Source: Adiantum capillus-veneris
Taxonomy: Eukaryota; Streptophyta; Polypodiopsida; Polypodiales; Pteridaceae
Length of the DNA: 64,000 nucleotides
Reading direction: 5' to 3'
Assembly (NCBI GenBank): GCA_014529385.2
Contig: CM043942.1
Span: 60,527,684 to 60,591,683, forward strand
Made by a program: the position numbers and the translations under genes. Within the stretch, counting starts at the first letter, position 1. Every line of letters begins with the position of its first letter. The notes beneath the pieces are model-generated. The model worked only from the letters and a program-made list of their open reading frames with translations, searched no databases and had not been told where the DNA came from. Positions 1 through 11,395 of the stretch are shown here, piece by piece.

Positions 1-1540
1 AAAGTATAGAGAGGTTCTTACTAACATACAGGGGACCCTATGCCAATATAGAGAATAGATCGGTTCTTACTAGCACAGAGCGGACCCTATGGCCTTCAGG
101 CCAAAGGGTGCCAATATAGAACAAAGATCAGTTCTTACTAGCATAGAGAGACCAAATAGTGCTTTATACCTGGGTCCATAGGGTACCAAAACAATGAGGT
201 TTGTTCAATGGCATAGAGAGCACCCTATGGCCCTGGGTCCATAGGTTGCCAAAAAACCCTCCTGAAGGGTTTATTCAAAACATAGAGGGCAACTTGTGGC
301 CTTGGGGTCATCGGATGTGTAGAGCATAGAGAGGTTCTTACTAGCATACAGAGACCCTATGGCCTTCAGGCCATAGGGTGCCAATATAGAATATAGATCG
401 GTTCTTACTAGCAAATATTGGACCCTATGGCCTTCAGGCCAAAGGGTGCCAATATAGAGCATGGAGAGGCTCTTACTAGAATATAGGGGACCATATGGAT
501 TTCAAGTCGCATGGTGCCAATATAGAGCATGGAGAGGCTCTTACTAGAATATAGGGGACCATATGGATTTCAAGTCGCATGGTGCCAATATAGAGCAAAT
601 AGTTTTTTTACTAGCATATAGAACATTCTGACCTAGGGGGATTGGTTGTCAAAAATCCATCATAGAAGGGTTTCTATGGCCTTTAGCCCACAAGGTCTTC
701 TCAATATAGAGCGAAAAGTATTTTTCATTGGCATACAGAGCACCCTTGGGGCCCTTGAGGCCAACCCTATGGCCTTCAAGCCTTAGGGAGCTAACATAGA
801 GCATGGTGCTTTATATCGGCATAGAGAGCTATGGCCCTAGGTCCATAGCAAAACAATGAGGTGTTTTTGGAAACAATGAGGGCACCTTGTGGTCTTGGGG
901 CCATAGGAATTCAATATAGATCATAGGGCATAGACGATAGAGCATAGAGCACAAAGATATTCTTAGTAGCATAGAGGGAACCCTATGACCTTCAGGCCAC
1001 AGGGTGCCATTATAGAGTAAACAGAGGTTCTTACTAGCATAGAGGTGACCCTATGGACTTCATCCCACAAGGTCTCCTCAATATAGAGAAAATAGTGGTT
1101 TTTACTTGCATGGAGAGCACCATATGGCCCTGGGGTCATAGGTTATGAGAAAACCCTCATGAAGCGTTTCTTTAAAACATTGTGGCCACCTTGTGGCATT
1201 GGGGCCATAGGATGCCAATGTAGAGCATAGAGAGGTTCTTACTAGCATGCAGGGGACCCTATGGCCTTCTGGCCACATGATGCCATATGGTGTTGGTGTA
1301 GAGGCTCTAAAGGGGTATTGAGGCCATTCAAGGGATACTTCTTTGAGGGTCCTCTAATGTCATAAGGGAACATGTGATCACACTACCATAGAGTGGCCTA
1401 GGTACACTTGTAGAACCATTTTGTTGGCACCCTTTGGACCTAGGACCACATGGTTTAACATAGATGTGACTCTATGGCCCTAGGTCCATATGGATGTAAT
1501 AATATCCATCATGTCTAAATATATGTCATTCGTTTTACAG
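1..1540. repeat. Palindromic minisatellite, block I
   Basis: Degenerate tandem array running in from the window start. Each unit is built from a line like CATAGAGAGGTTCTTACTAG, then a core such as CCCTATGGCC-TTCA-GGCCATAGGG, then a GTGCCAATATAGAGC-like joint. The core is an inverted repeat, so each unit can fold back on itself. Two adjacent units near 480-600 are almost identical, showing recent local duplication. The same family recurs at 4.56-5.2, 6.2-8.1, 8.8-10.8, 12.8 and 14.4-15.06 kb. Short reading frames here are translations of the repeat and are not genes. Confidence 0.9.
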
Positions 1541-1542
1541 AA

Positions 1543-2950
1543 AATGTCTCAGAAGAGAAAGTCAAAGTCAATTGATGCAACAGGCTCAACACCAAGTTCT
1601 TGGTATCTATTTTCACTTACCAAATGGTGGAAGTGATGAGAAAGTCCACTTGTTCTTTCAAGATAAAGAGCAATGGCCCTTCAAGGACTATGGTATTGTC
1701 AAGGAGATAAAGAAAGATTGTTCAGATCTTGAAATGTCTCCATGATTTGGAGTAAAACTACTCAATGGTGACTCCTACTTGTTGGAGCCTGTGGCCTTTG
1801 CTCAAAAATTGGTGAAGGTTGATTATGAAGGAGTGAAAATGACAAAAGTAGGATGGGTGGAGCTTCAAGACGACACTCCAAGTGAGAACTTTATAGACTT
1901 ATATATTGAGGGCTTTAAGAAAGTCAATCAATATTTAGGTAAATTGAGTAGCACAAAGAAGAATAAGAAGCGAAATAATGAAGACACAGGTACAGCAAAT
2001 CAATCTAAGACGCTCAAGGAGAGTCAGACTCCCTCACTTGGAGAAAATAGTGGAAATGTGGCCGAAGAAAATCTTTCAGTTATACCCTTACAGACTCAAG
2101 AAGCAGGAGATTCTAGTGGACTTTCAACCCTAACAGTTGGAACCCCCTCAGTGTCAGTGGTTGTGGACTCAGCATCCTTAGCTATGTTGGACTCTATTAT
2201 ACAGCCCAAAGAAAAAGATCTTAATAAAGAAGTTGCCAAAACTTCTACGAGTGGGCTAGATGGATACGTCGGAATTGATCACTATTTTAAATTTGGTGTA
2301 CAATTTACCCAATTGATCCCAGTTGAGCAATGCACCCTTGCACCAGATGGCTATAGATGCAGACCATTGTCAGATGTATATGTGAAATATCTCTTAAAGC
2401 AATTTGTAGGGCACTCTAGGCCAGTCTCCAGTGCAGCAGACTTGATGTCGTATAACCCAATTACAAAAATGCCTTTACAAACAGCTGAAGTGCATGGAGA
2501 CAAGCTATCAACATACCACTACTGGATTCTAGCTGGTTAGCATTCCATCATAGCGGCTATAGCTTTTTTGCGTAACAACAGCACTAAGTATGCTTTGAGA
2601 AAAGAGTTCTACAAGTTTAGAACTGCAAGGATAGTGGTAGACACTCCGAAAGAGGTTGTTGTTCGAATTTCCAAAATGGAGAACATGGAGAGAATAATAG
2701 CAATGAAACACCAGCCTTATGTGGAGGTCTTGAAGCATGGCCGTAGTCAATGGCTTGCATATTCTAAACCAACAAAACCCAAGGCAAGTGTTCCTGTCGG
2801 TCATCCGAGTCGAGCAGGTTGGGATGTAAGTTCCACTTCCCTATGCTTGTTTTTGTTACAAATATGTCTTGAAATAAAGTTAATTTTCTTTTCTTTATTT
2901 TGAAGGCCTTTGTAAATGTGGCGAACATCGTGTTCAACCATAAATCATTT
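1543..2950 (+). pseudogene. Decayed gene, 5' half, with ParB/sulfiredoxin-like signature
   Basis: From an ATG at 1543 the sequence opens with a lysine-rich start, but the frame shifts within the first 100 bases and meets a TGA near 1744. The main frame then runs 1779-2540, continues past one TAG (2538-2540) in the same frame to about 2825, is interrupted by an 80-bp GT-AG intron (2826-2905) and resumes in phase. Residues before and after the TAG read as ILAG, then stop, then HSIIAA. A CAG-to-TAG change would explain the stop and give a GQH motif of the kind found after the RPL..YV..L segment of ParB/Srx-fold proteins. That assignment is by eye and uncertain. A lysine/asparagine-rich linker lies at about 1950-2000. 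The family is otherwise unrecognised. Minisatellite blocks lie on both sides. Confidence 0.45.
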
Positions 2951-4400
2951 GCCAACAAAGAAGCACACATGGTCATGTACGATGATGAAATCTATGATCA
3001 GTGGATACACATCTTGGAGAAGCATCAGACATCAACTGCTCGTGGGTGACAACCAAACATAACAAGCTTTAGATGCCTGAATGGTTTAGAAGATAATGAT
3101 GTCAAGCTACTACAACAAGAGTTGGCAGATGAGAAGATTTTCTTAGTGAAGCAACCACGTCAAGCGGGCATGCTCGACCTCATTGCACGTGCAACGGTCT
3201 TAAAGAAGACCAGGGTTTTTGAGCCTCAAATGTTGATGGCATTTAAAGAGATAGATCCATCAACAATAGCATTTACTTCATGGGATAAATGTAAGTCTCA
3301 TTATAACATTACAGATGAGATTTACAAATCTCTCTTCACGAGTTGTACGCAATGGCTAAATCTCCTACTACAAAAAGGAAAGGAGAAAGAGCCAATTCCT
3401 GAGATCACTAGGGGATATGTGCAGTGGATCATTGCACAAAAGAATGGCACTTCTAGTTTGGAATTCATTTTACCATGGACAATCAAGTGTGTTGGAAAGA
3501 ATTTGGAAGGCATTGAGTTTCTCTACAGAATAGCTCTAAAATTCGTGTTGGTGTTTGCATCATAGACACAACACACAACAGTCTTACATCTAGTGGTTGG
3601 AGTGCTGCCCAATTTGGTAAAGTAATTGATGGAGTATGTGGGGTAGCACATCAACCATTAGAGTTTTTAATTGCCAGCTTAGTCAAGTATCAGCATGCTA
3701 CTTCCCTAGAGAAGGCAATTTTTGAAAAAGCTAAATGGTATGAAATGCACGTTCTACCTTTGAGCTCCTTAATGGGATGAGAGACCATCCAAACATGTGC
3801 TCTTCGCGAAGTAATTTTTGGGGTTTATGCATTTTTCAGTGAAGGAGAGCAGTACACCAACTACTCTAGTATTAAAGAGTCATTGTTGGAGCCAATGCAT
3901 ACTTTCTGCATCAATGACGACGAGTATGATGTTGTGACCACGGCCAAATCCTTTTTTGTACGTCGTGCAATCAAATGCATCTGTCTCAAAGAAGATGATC
4001 AAGTGATAGAAATCTTCTCATTAGGCTATGGGACTAAAGAGGCACTACAACAACAGAGAAAGGTGATATCAGTTGCATGTAGTAGTGATCAAATGACGCA
4101 ATTGGAATCTCTTTGCCATTCCATAGTGGAGAAGAACTTGATCTTGAAAGGTGGGCAGGTTTGGATAACACAAACAAAGTCAATGCCAAGGATTCAAAGG
4201 AAGAAGAAATTGAAGAACCATTGGATGCAAGTGTTGAGGCCATTCTACAGGAAACAGGTTAAGCTAGCCACCCATGATATTACATTACTGATATTTAGAT
4301 TATTATTGTTGTCATTTTATTTCATTTGTCCCATCTCAAATCTGCCCATGATGTTTGGCTCGTTATTTTTCTCAATTTATTTTCTTTGAAAAAGTGTGAA
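2951..4400 (+). pseudogene. Decayed gene, 3' half, possible methyltransferase-like tail
   Basis: The frame continues from the 2826-2905 intron, meets one TGA near 3047, and runs on through 3122-3565. There is then a frameshift at about 3540 and a frame reading VGVCIIDTTHN onward to a TGA near 3778. A final stretch is read from about 3810 to 4255 (segment 3883-4389). The last part contains IEIFSLGYGTKEAL followed by a hydrophobic strand VISVACSS. This resembles the glycine-rich DxFxGxG region of DNA methyltransferases only loosely. ParB-like plus methylase fusions are known from phages and bacteria; whether this is one needs profile searches. No start or promoter was resolved. AT-rich sequence follows to 4560. 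Confidence 0.35.
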
Positions 4401-4560
4401 CTTGTGATTTTGAGTTTTTTCACAATAAATGAATTAGACTTAAGTGTATGATATTATATGGACATGTTTTGGTAAATAGAATTCTACATTTATATATGGT
4501 CATAAGACATATATTATGTAATACTTTAAAGTTAAATGATCATATGAGGTTTGGGAAGAA
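4401..4560. other. AT-rich spacer
   Basis: No gene seen. AT-rich sequence between the decayed gene and the next minisatellite block. Confidence 0.5.
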
Positions 4561-5215
4561 TGCACTATGACTTGAGGATCATAGAGTTCTTTGTAGACAT
4601 GACACCCTATGGCCCTAGGGCCATAGAATCTCCCAAAAGAAAATGGGATACCCTACAACCTTATAGATGTAGGGTGATTACACCGAGTCTCTAAAAGGGC
4701 ACATAAGCATCTGGGTTACTCTATAGCCTTAGGCCCATAGGGTGTCAACATAGAATCCCCCAAAAGCATTTGGCTACCCTACAATCTTACGGATATAGGG
4801 TGATTACATAGAGTCTTTAAAAGGGCACATAAGCATTTGGCTACCCTACAATCTTACGGATATAGGGTGATTACATAGAGTCTTTAAAAGGGCACATAAG
4901 CATTTGGGCTAGTCTATAGCCTTAAGGCCATAGGGTGTCAACACAGCTATCCTACAATCTTATGTATATAGAGAGATTACATAAAGTCTCTAAATGAGCA
5001 CATGAGTATTTGGCATATTCTAGAAGGAAACATAAGTTATCCAAGAGCATTTGGGATACCCTAAGGCCTTAGGGCCATAGGGTGGTGACATAGAATCTCC
5101 ACAGGGGCACTTAAATCACCCCATGGATGCAAATCACCTAGCTCTTATGGACACATCTTATAAAACATCACATGACACCCTATGGCCTTTAGACCATAGG
5201 TTGGTTATTCTAGGT
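4561..5215. repeat. Palindromic minisatellite, block II
   Basis: Same core family as block I (CACCCTATGGCC...GGCCATAG), but with a different joint containing GAGTCTCTAAAAGGGCACAT. Two neighbouring units near 4750-4910 are nearly identical over about 100 bp. The units look older and more diverged than those at 6-10 kb. Confidence 0.8.
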
Positions 5216-5870
5216 CACCTAAAGACTCTTTAAGTGTTTCAAGAAAATTTTTCTTTGGCCTTATATTTTGTGTCCATATACATTAGGGCAATATATTTCT
5301 TATCTTGTGATTAAGGTTTGATATTCTATTGAGAATGAAATAATCTAGAAAAAACTAAAGAGTATTTAGTCCTCAAAATTCCAAAATGAGAGCTTGAACA
5401 ATTGATGTATGATCATTTTTTGTTGGGTGTAAGTTCTTCTATTGTGAATTGATGGTGTAAGCATTTGAAATAATTATCTTTGTATTGCAACTAACTAGAT
5501 TAAACATATTCAATTTGAAATAATTATCTTTGTATTGCAACTAACTAGATTAAACATATATTCAACATTTGTTGTAAATGCCAATTATTTGCTTAGATAG
5601 TAAACATCGAGTATAAATGGTTATTGAAGCATTTGTCCTTTGGATTATGTGAAGATCTAGTTCTTTGATTGTAACAAGATTTTATTCAAAGATATAAAGT
5701 GCGAGTATTTTGTTCCAAACTATGATTTTGTTTCTCTTCTAGATGATGCAGAGAATTGGAATTTATATCTTGAATTTTTTTCAATAGAGGGAAGCTAGGA
5801 CTAGTATAATTTTTTAGCTTGTCATGTAGCAATCGGAACATTGTATCAAGGTTTATTGCAAAGAAATGAT
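5216..5870. other. Non-coding stretch with a 47-bp tandem duplication
   Basis: No gene seen. A direct duplication of about 47 bp, containing AATAATTATCTTTGTATTGC, lies at roughly 5466-5560. The sequence is AT-rich and may be intron of the phosphatase-like family that follows. Confidence 0.5.
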
Positions 5871-5874
5871 TGTA

Positions 5875-6060
5875 TAATGTATAACCATTGTTTAAGTTTG
5901 TAAATTGGAAGTAGAAGGAAATGCAAGTTCCAAAACATGTGCAATGCCATAAGAAGAATCTAGCACAATACTTTTGCCCCTCAGGATTTGTAAATCAAAG
6001 TGCATGGTGAGCCGGACCTTCCATCCACCAACAGATCAACGCATTTGTGAATTAAAGTAC
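5875..6060 (+). pseudogene. Diverged exon fragment of the phosphatase-like family
   Basis: Reads alongside the exon at about 11385-11520: both contain GTTCCA.AACATGTGCAA, then a stretch ending in AAGTGCATGGTGAG and CCTTCCATCCACCAACA. Indels and stops make it non-coding. It is a third, older copy of the acidic N-terminal exon found at 8.4 and 11.1 kb. Confidence 0.6.
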
Positions 6061-6189
6061 TTGCAAATTTGATTTAAATGTTTGAATGTTATGATGATAT
6101 TTGAAGGCAAAGACCCCTTCAACTGTGTGGAAAAGCAACAAATGTATGATGTATGATAATGGTTCAATTTTGTATATTGGATTGCATAT

Positions 6190-8755
6190 TTATCGTAGTA
6201 TTAACTTACACATTTTGCTAGCATAGAGGACACCCTATGGCCCTAGGACCATAGGATGCCATCATATCCCATCCACAATTTCTCTATTACCATGGAGGAC
6301 ATCTTATGGATCTAGGGTCATAAGACGCCAACATAGTGCATAAATGGCTTCTTATAAGTATACACGTAAACATAGTGCATAGAGGGAATTTTACTAGCAT
6401 AAAGACCGCCCTATGGCCTTGGAACCATAGGGTGCCAACATAGAGCATAGAGGGCTTTTTATTAGCACCTTGTTGCCCTTGGGACGCCATAGTGCCATAA
6501 AGTGGTTTTTGTATGTATAGTAGAGAATTCTCACACACATGATATCTTGGTAACTATCTAGCCCTTGGACCATATGATAGTAGCATAGAGGACACCCTAT
6601 AGCCCTAGGGTTTCCTTCTATCACTAGCGCCATACACTGCCAACATATAGTATACATGGTTTCTTCATAGAGCAAACCTTTTAGCCCTACACTATAGAGT
6701 GGAAACCTAGACCATATAATGTATCCTACTAGCATAGAAGGCACCCTATGACCCTGAGGCCAAAGAGGACCAATTTAGGGCATAAACGGTCTCTTCCTAA
6801 GTTGACGGGCACCTTGTGGCCCTAGGGAGCACCCTATGGCCCAAGGGCCATATGTTGTCAACATAGTCAAATGGGGTGTAAACTTAGAGCATAGAGGGTT
6901 TCTTACTATCATGGAGGACACCTTGTGTCCTTGGTGCCATAGGGTGCAAACATATAGCATGGAGGGTTTCTTGCTAGCATAGAGAGCACCCTATGGCTTT
7001 GGGGCCATATGATTCCAACAAAGAGCATAAACGGTTTTTTGATAGCATAGAGGATAGCTTATTTCCCTGGGGCCATATGATACAAAAATAAAAGAGTCTT
7101 AAGAAGGGCACCTAGGCCACTAAATCACCATGGGGCCATAATGTGGTCTTTATCGGTAATGCTCCTAAAGGGTTCCATGGCTATCCTATGGCGTTTGGGT
7201 CACAGGCTTCCAACATAGAGTTTAGATGGTTTCCTACTAACATAGAGCTCACCTTGTGGCCTACAGTCTTTAAATTCTAATATAGAGTTTCAATGGTTTC
7301 ATACTAGGCGTAAGGGGCACCCTATGGCCTTGGGGCCATATAGTGTCAATGTAGAGCGCAGAGGTTTACTTTCTAGCATAGAGGGCACCATATGGCCTAG
7401 GAGCCATTTGATGCACCCTATGGCCCGAGGGTTGTAGGTTGCCAATATAGACAAGATTTCTTAGTAGCATTATAAAGGGTACCTTGTGGCCCTCAAGTAT
7501 CCATAGGGTGCCAACATAGAGCGTAGAGGGTTTTTCTTACTAGCATAGAGGACATCCTTTGGCCTTGGGGCCATAGGGTTTCAATATTGAGCATAGAGGA
7601 CTTCTTACTAGCATAGAGGCTACCTTGTGGCCCTAGGTCCATAGGGTGCAAACATAGAGAATAGAGGATTTCTTACTATCATACAGGGTACCTTGTGGCC
7701 CTATGTCCATAGGGTGCAAACATAGAGCATAGAGTATTTTTTACTAGCATAGAGGGCACCCTATGGCCCAAAGGCCATAGAGTGACAACATGTAGAATAA
7801 AGGGTTTCTTACTAGCATAAGAGGCAGACCTTGTGGCCCTCGGGTCATAGGGTGCCAACATAAAGCATATGTGGTTTCTTACTAGTGCTCATAGAGGGCA
7901 TCTTGTGGCCCTATGACAACCCATGGCCTTAGGGCCATAGGGTGACAAATAAATAAAGTACCATATGGCTTTGAATCCATATATCTATTTATATGTTGAG
8001 ACCTCCCAACAATCCTAACCCTATGTCCTTGAGGCCATAGAAAAACATATTTTGGATTATCTTAAAGTCATAGAGATATCTACAAAGAGAACCGTATGGC
8101 CTGAAGGCCATAAGAAACTTAGTCAAGGAAATCATCCAATGCAAGAAGATCATGGCAATAGAAAATGAGACGTCTGCTCTAGAGCTTAAAGGCATAAATG
8201 TTTCTCCAAGTATACTTCTAGGCTCCATCATCATGGACAAAGAACTAATGTAGCTAGATAAAGACTAGGAATCTCTAGACAATAAGGAATATAAAAATAA
8301 ATTCATTGTAGATGTGTTGTCAGTTAGTAAATTTGCTATTTGCGATTAGTTTTTTCTAAGAGTGTGACAAAAAAGAGCTATTAAAATGTAGATACTTTGG
8401 AATCTAAAATTAGGTGTTCTTTAAACTTGCAGTCCTTCAACAAGATATTGCGGCTGACAAAGTTTTACTCGAGATTGTTGGTATAGAGGATGCTAATGCC
8501 ATTGACCTTACTGAGAAAGATTCTATCAATCTCCATGTCAACCAAAGAGTTTCTGACGAAGATGACAAGAATCTACAAGTCTTTGAAGGTCAACTGCTAC
8601 AACGACTTGAGATAAATTTAAAGAGTAATCCAATGGAAGAAGACAATGAAAGTTCCAGAACATGTGCAAGGGAAGAAGAAGAATCCAATGAAAATATTCT
8701 AGTAGCCCAAGAGTTGGGCATTGGATTGCATGACACCACAATTGAAGTACAAGGT
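6190..8755. repeat. 2.6-kb tandem segmental duplication, copy 1
   Basis: Starts at a TATTAACTTACACATTTTGC motif near 6193 and ends at the exon sequence near 8753. It aligns along its length with 8790-11395, with an offset of about 2,600 growing to 2,640 because of indels. It contains minisatellite block III and the 5' exon of the phosphatase-like family. The junction to copy 2 is a run of about 15 T residues at 8755-8770. Confidence 0.85.
6215..8110. repeat. Palindromic minisatellite, block III
   Basis: The clearest array of the family. Cores at about 7553, 7621, 7689, 7757 and 7828 give a period of 68-71 bp. A typical unit reads CATAGAGGGTTTCTTACTAG, then GCACCCTATGGCC with a 4-6 base centre, then GGCCATAGGGTG, CAACATAGAG. 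The inverted core has 11-12-bp arms. No reading frame here is supported as a gene. Confidence 0.9.
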
Positions 8756-8773
8756 TTTTTTTTTTTTTTCTGA
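8414..8773 (+). pseudogene. Truncated acidic exon, copy 1 of the phosphatase-like family
   Basis: A 119-codon frame whose body (from the TTGCAG at about 8425 to 8753) matches 11065-11393 with few changes. It encodes an acidic, glutamate-rich segment (LQQDIAADKVLLEI, then ..REEEESNENI). It breaks off at EVQG, where copy 2 continues for another 270 residues, and enters a poly-T run. The polypyrimidine plus CAG just before the homologous part could be a 3' splice site, making the upstream array intronic. It is not functional as it stands. Confidence 0.65.
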
Positions 8774-8789
8774 AAAGCTCTTTCAATTT

Positions 8790-11395
8790 CGGAGTATTAA
8801 CTTACACATTTTGCTAGCATAGAGGACACCCTATGGCCCTAGGACCATAGGATGCCAGCATATCCCATGTACAATTTCTCTTTTACCATAGAGGACATCT
8901 TATGGATCTAGGGTCATAAGACGCCAACATAATGCATAAAATGGCTCTTTATATGTATACACGTAAACATAGTGCATAGAGGGAATTTTACTAGCATAAA
9001 GACCTCCCTATGGCCTTGGTGCCATAGCGTGCCAACATAGAGCATAGAGGGATTTTTATTAGCACCTTGTTGTCCTTGGGACGCCATAGTGCCATAAAGT
9101 GGTTTTTGTATATATAGTAGAGAATTCTCACACACATGATACCTTGGTCATTATCTGGCCCTTGGACCATATGATAGTAGAATAGTGGACACCCTATACC
9201 CCTAGGGTTTCCTTCTATCCCTAGGGCCATACACTGCCAACATATAGTACACATGGTTTCTTCATAGAGCAAACCTTTTAGCCCTACGCAATAGAGTAGA
9301 AACCTAGACCATATAATGTATCCTACTAGCATAGAAGGCACCCTATGACCCTGAGGCCAAAGAGGACCACTTTAGGGCATAAAGGGTCTCTTCCTAGGTT
9401 GAAGGGCACCTTGTAGCCCTAGGGAGCACCCTATGGCCCCAGGGCCATAGGGTGTCAACATAGTCAAGTGGGGTGTAAACATAGAGCATAGAGGGTTTCT
9501 TACTATCATGGAGGACACCCTGAGTCCTTGGTGCCATAGGGTGCAAACATATAGCATGGAGGGTTTCTTGCTAGCATAGAGAGCACCCCATGGCCTTGGG
9601 GCCATATGATTCCAACAAAGAGCATAAACATTTTTTTGATAGCATAGAGGATAGCTTATTTCCCTGGGGCCATATGATACAAAAATAAAAGAGTCTTAAG
9701 AAGGGCACCTAGGCCACTAAATCACCATGGGGCCATAAGGTGGTCTTTGTGGGGAATGCTCCTAAAGGGTTCCTTGGCTATCCTATGGCCTATGTCTACC
9801 AACATAGAGTTTAGATGGTTTCTTACTAACATAGAGCTCACCTTGTGGCCTACGGTCTTTAGATGCTAATATAGAGTTTCAATGGTTTCATACTAGACGT
9901 AAGGGGCACCCTATGGCCTTGGGGCCATAGAGTGTCAATGTAGAGCGCAGAGGTTTACTTTCTAGCATAGAGGGCACCATGTGGCCTAGGAGCCATTTGA
10001 TGCACCCTATGGCCCGAGGGCTGTAGGTTGCCAATATAGACCGTAGAGGTTTTCTTCCTAGCATAGAGGGAAACTTGTGTCCTAGGGGCTATTTGGTGCT
10101 CCCCTAGAGCATACAAGGTTTCTTAGTAGCATTATAAAGGGTTCCTTGTGGCCCTCAAGTCTCCATAGGGTGCCAACATAGAGTGTAAAGGGTTTTTCTT
10201 ACTAGCATAGAGGAAATCCTATGGCCTTGAGGCCATAGGGTTTCAATATTGAGCATAGAGGATTTCTTACTAGCATAGAAGCTACCTTGTGGCCCTAGGT
10301 CCATAGGGTGCAAACATAGAGAATAGAGTATTTCTTACTATCATAGAGGGTACCTTGTGGCCCTATGTCCATAGAGTGCAAACATAGAGCATACAGGATT
10401 TGTTACTAGCACAGAGGGCACTCTATGGCCCAAACGCCATAGAGTGATAACATGTAGCATAAAGGGTTTCTTACTAGCATAAAAGGCAGACCTTGTGGCC
10501 GTCGGGTCATAGGGTGCCAACATAAAGCATATATGGTTTCTTACTAGTGCTCATAGAGGGCATCTTGTGGCCCTATGACAACCCATGGCCTTAGGGCCAT
10601 AGGGTGAGACATAAATAAAGTACCATACGGCTTTGAAGCCATATACCTATTTATATGTTGAGACCTCCCAACAATCCTAACCCTATGGCCTTGAGGCCAT
10701 AAAGAGACATATTTTGGATTATCTTAAAGTCATAGAGATATCTACAAAGAGAACCGTATGGCCTGAAGGCCATAAGAAACTTAGTCAAGGAAATCATCCA
10801 ATGCAAGAAGATCATGGAAATAGAAAATGAGACTGCTGCTCTAGAGCTTAAAGGCATAAATGTTTCTCCAAGTATACTTCTAGGCGCCACCATCATGGAC
10901 AAAGAACTAATGTAGCTAGATAAAGATTAGGAATCTCTAGACAATAAGGAGCATAAAAATAAATTCATTGTAGATGTGTTGTCAGTTAGTAAATTTGCTA
11001 TTTGCGATTAGTTTTTTCTAAGAGTGTGACAAAAAAGAGTTATCAAAATGTCGATACTTTGGAATCTTGCAGTCCTTCAACAAGATATTGCGGCTGACAA
11101 AGTTTTACTCGAGATTGTTGGTATAGAGGATGCTAATGCCATTGACCTTACTGAGAAAGATTTTATCAATCTCCATGTCAACCAAAGAGTTTCTGATGAA
11201 GATGACAAGAATCTACAAGTCTTTGAAGGTCAAATGCTACAACGACTGGAGATAAATTTAAAGTGTAATCCAATGGAAGAAGACAATGAAAGTTCCAGAA
11301 CATGTGCAAGGGAAGAAGAAGAATCCGATGAAAATATTATAGTAGCCCAAGAGTCGGGAATTGGATTGCATGACACCACAATTGAAGTAGAAGGC
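8790..11395. repeat. 2.6-kb tandem segmental duplication, copy 2
   Basis: Begins CGGAGTATTAACTTACACAT and follows copy 1 base for base with scattered substitutions. It has one extra stretch near 10040-10115 that copy 1 lacks. Copy 2 is joined to the longer downstream exon (11065-12199), so it is probably the parent copy. Confidence 0.85.
8815..10770. repeat. Palindromic minisatellite, block IV
   Basis: Duplicate of block III with the same order of units. Units show cores such as ACCCTATGGCCCC-AGGGCCATAGGGTG (9428-9455). Differences from block III are mainly C/T and G/A substitutions plus small indels. Confidence 0.9.

Noticed and set aside
6287-7861. Several minus-strand ORFs of 60-116 codons, repeated at 8.9-10.5 kb
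   Set aside because: They are translations of the minisatellite unit; they change with unit copies and show no coding signature.
6215-10770. CRISPR array (regular repeats with a palindrome)
   Set aside because: Whole units are related tandem repeats without unique spacers, and the context is plant-like.
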